Shown in pieces: positions 23,520-23,949 of a stretch of 23,949 nt of DNA. Positions within the stretch are counted from its first letter, which is position 1. Every line of letters begins with the position of its first letter. Position numbers and translations under genes: made by a program. The notes beneath the pieces are model-generated. The model worked only from the letters and a program-made list of their open reading frames with translations, was not told the DNA's origin and did not search any database. This DNA comes from a virus, in the IMG/VR virus record IMGVR_UViG_3300030406_004733, positions 1 through 23,949 of that record. One strand, 5' to 3'.

Positions 23520-23949
23520 ATGAAGCTGAATGAAAAAATAGTACTCGATGTCGAAGTTGGTGACACTATTCTTGTTGGTAGATTTAAGAATAAAAAATTA
23601 GTCGTAAAAGACATTGGTAAAGATTCACATGGTATGCCAACTATCAATGGTAGAAAAGTAACTACTTTTCGTATATTAAAAACTGCTGAAGAAAAGATAA
23701 AAGAATTTCAAGAAAGTAATCCTCGTAAATGTCTATGTGAAAAATGTTGGAAAGGATATAAGATACATCCAACACGTAAAACTAAAGTACTATTTGGTAA
23801 AAGATATCCTAATTGTATAAAGAATGAAAACAAAGACGAAATTAAAGTTATACACGACTTTCTTACAAAATATACAAAGTCTGCTAAGAAAGCTTCTGCT
23901 ATGATTAAAAAGAATTATAAAAAAGTAAAGAAACAATTCAGAGGAGATT
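23520..23949 (+). CDS. Small protein with Zn-knuckle-like cysteines (partial, runs off the window)
   Basis: An open frame begins at ATG 23520 and is still open at the window end (143 codons read). Residues 1-52 (LDVEVGDTILVGRFKNKK, then VVKDIGKDSHG) form a small beta-barrel-like domain seen at the N-terminus of short marine phage proteins. C71, C73, C76 and C99 form a possible zinc knuckle with the CEKCWKGYKIH segment. The C-terminus is very Lys-rich. There is no clear ribosome site. Codon use matches the neighbours. Function unknown; nucleic-acid binding is a guess from the Lys and Cys content. Confidence 0.6.
   Translation, partial: MKLNEKIVLDVEVGDTILVGRFKNKKLVVKDIGKDSHGMPTINGRKVTTFRILKTAEEKIKEFQESNPRKCLCEKCWKGYKIHPTRKTKVLFGKRYPNCIKNENKDEIKVIHDFLTKYTKSAKKASAMIKKNYKKVKKQFRGD

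Noticed and set aside
1-23949. tRNA genes, CRISPR arrays, insertion sequences, integrase or attachment sites
   Set aside because: No cloverleaf with conserved T-arm, spaced repeats, transposase motifs or direct repeats were seen, and gaps between genes are too short to hold most of them.

Overview
The window is a compact, strongly AT-rich (roughly one-third G+C by eye), entirely plus-strand stretch of a contractile-tailed (T4-like) bacteriophage genome, probably from an uncultivated marine or aquatic phage. Four things point there. There is a gp55-like late sigma factor, a gp25-like and a gp6-like baseplate wedge gene in the T4 order, a run of large virion structural genes after them, and almost no intergenic space, with most genes overlapping or abutting (ATGA, TAATG). 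I see no tRNA, CRISPR, insertion sequence or integrase. The host cannot be named. The Cys-rich GCTDPxAxNY module in the giant tail protein is common in marine bacterial and phage surface proteins.

Region 1 (1-6186) is a nucleotide and DNA-modification block. It encodes QueE, a PnuC-like half transporter, a small AbrB-like protein, FolE, a class I methyltransferase, a QueD/PTPS-like protein, a xanthine/guanine-type phosphoribosyltransferase, a GT-B glycosyltransferase, a DpdA-type DNA transglycosylase and an HD phosphohydrolase. FolE, the QueD-like protein and QueE would build a 7-deazaguanine base from GTP, and DpdA would swap it for guanine in phage DNA. No QueC lies in the window, so the inserted base may be 7-carboxy-7-deazaguanine, or preQ0 if QueC is elsewhere or supplied by the host. 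The phosphoribosyltransferase, glycosyltransferase and methyltransferase inside the cluster are not part of the standard pathway. They suggest guanine recycling and further decoration of the modified base.

Region 2 (6183-7208) holds a small membrane-anchored protein, the gp55-like sigma factor, and a short intergenic gap with a perfect 11-bp inverted repeat just ahead of the structural genes.

Region 3 (7209-23511) is the baseplate and tail-tip module: a small helical protein, a gp5-like/OB-containing baseplate protein, a Gly-rich-tailed protein, a small protein, gp25, gp6, a DNRLRE-domain protein, a 105-aa protein, a 2277-aa tail protein with LamG-like and Cys modules, and three further virion proteins. 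The last two of these share a C-terminal domain. The window ends inside a small Zn-knuckle-type gene.

Two genome-scale signals go with region 1. By eye I find no GATC and no CTAG anywhere in 23.9 kb, and only seven CATG, all within CATGGT. Synonymous codons appear chosen to avoid these sites. The phage therefore seems to combine chemical guanine modification with removal of restriction sites.
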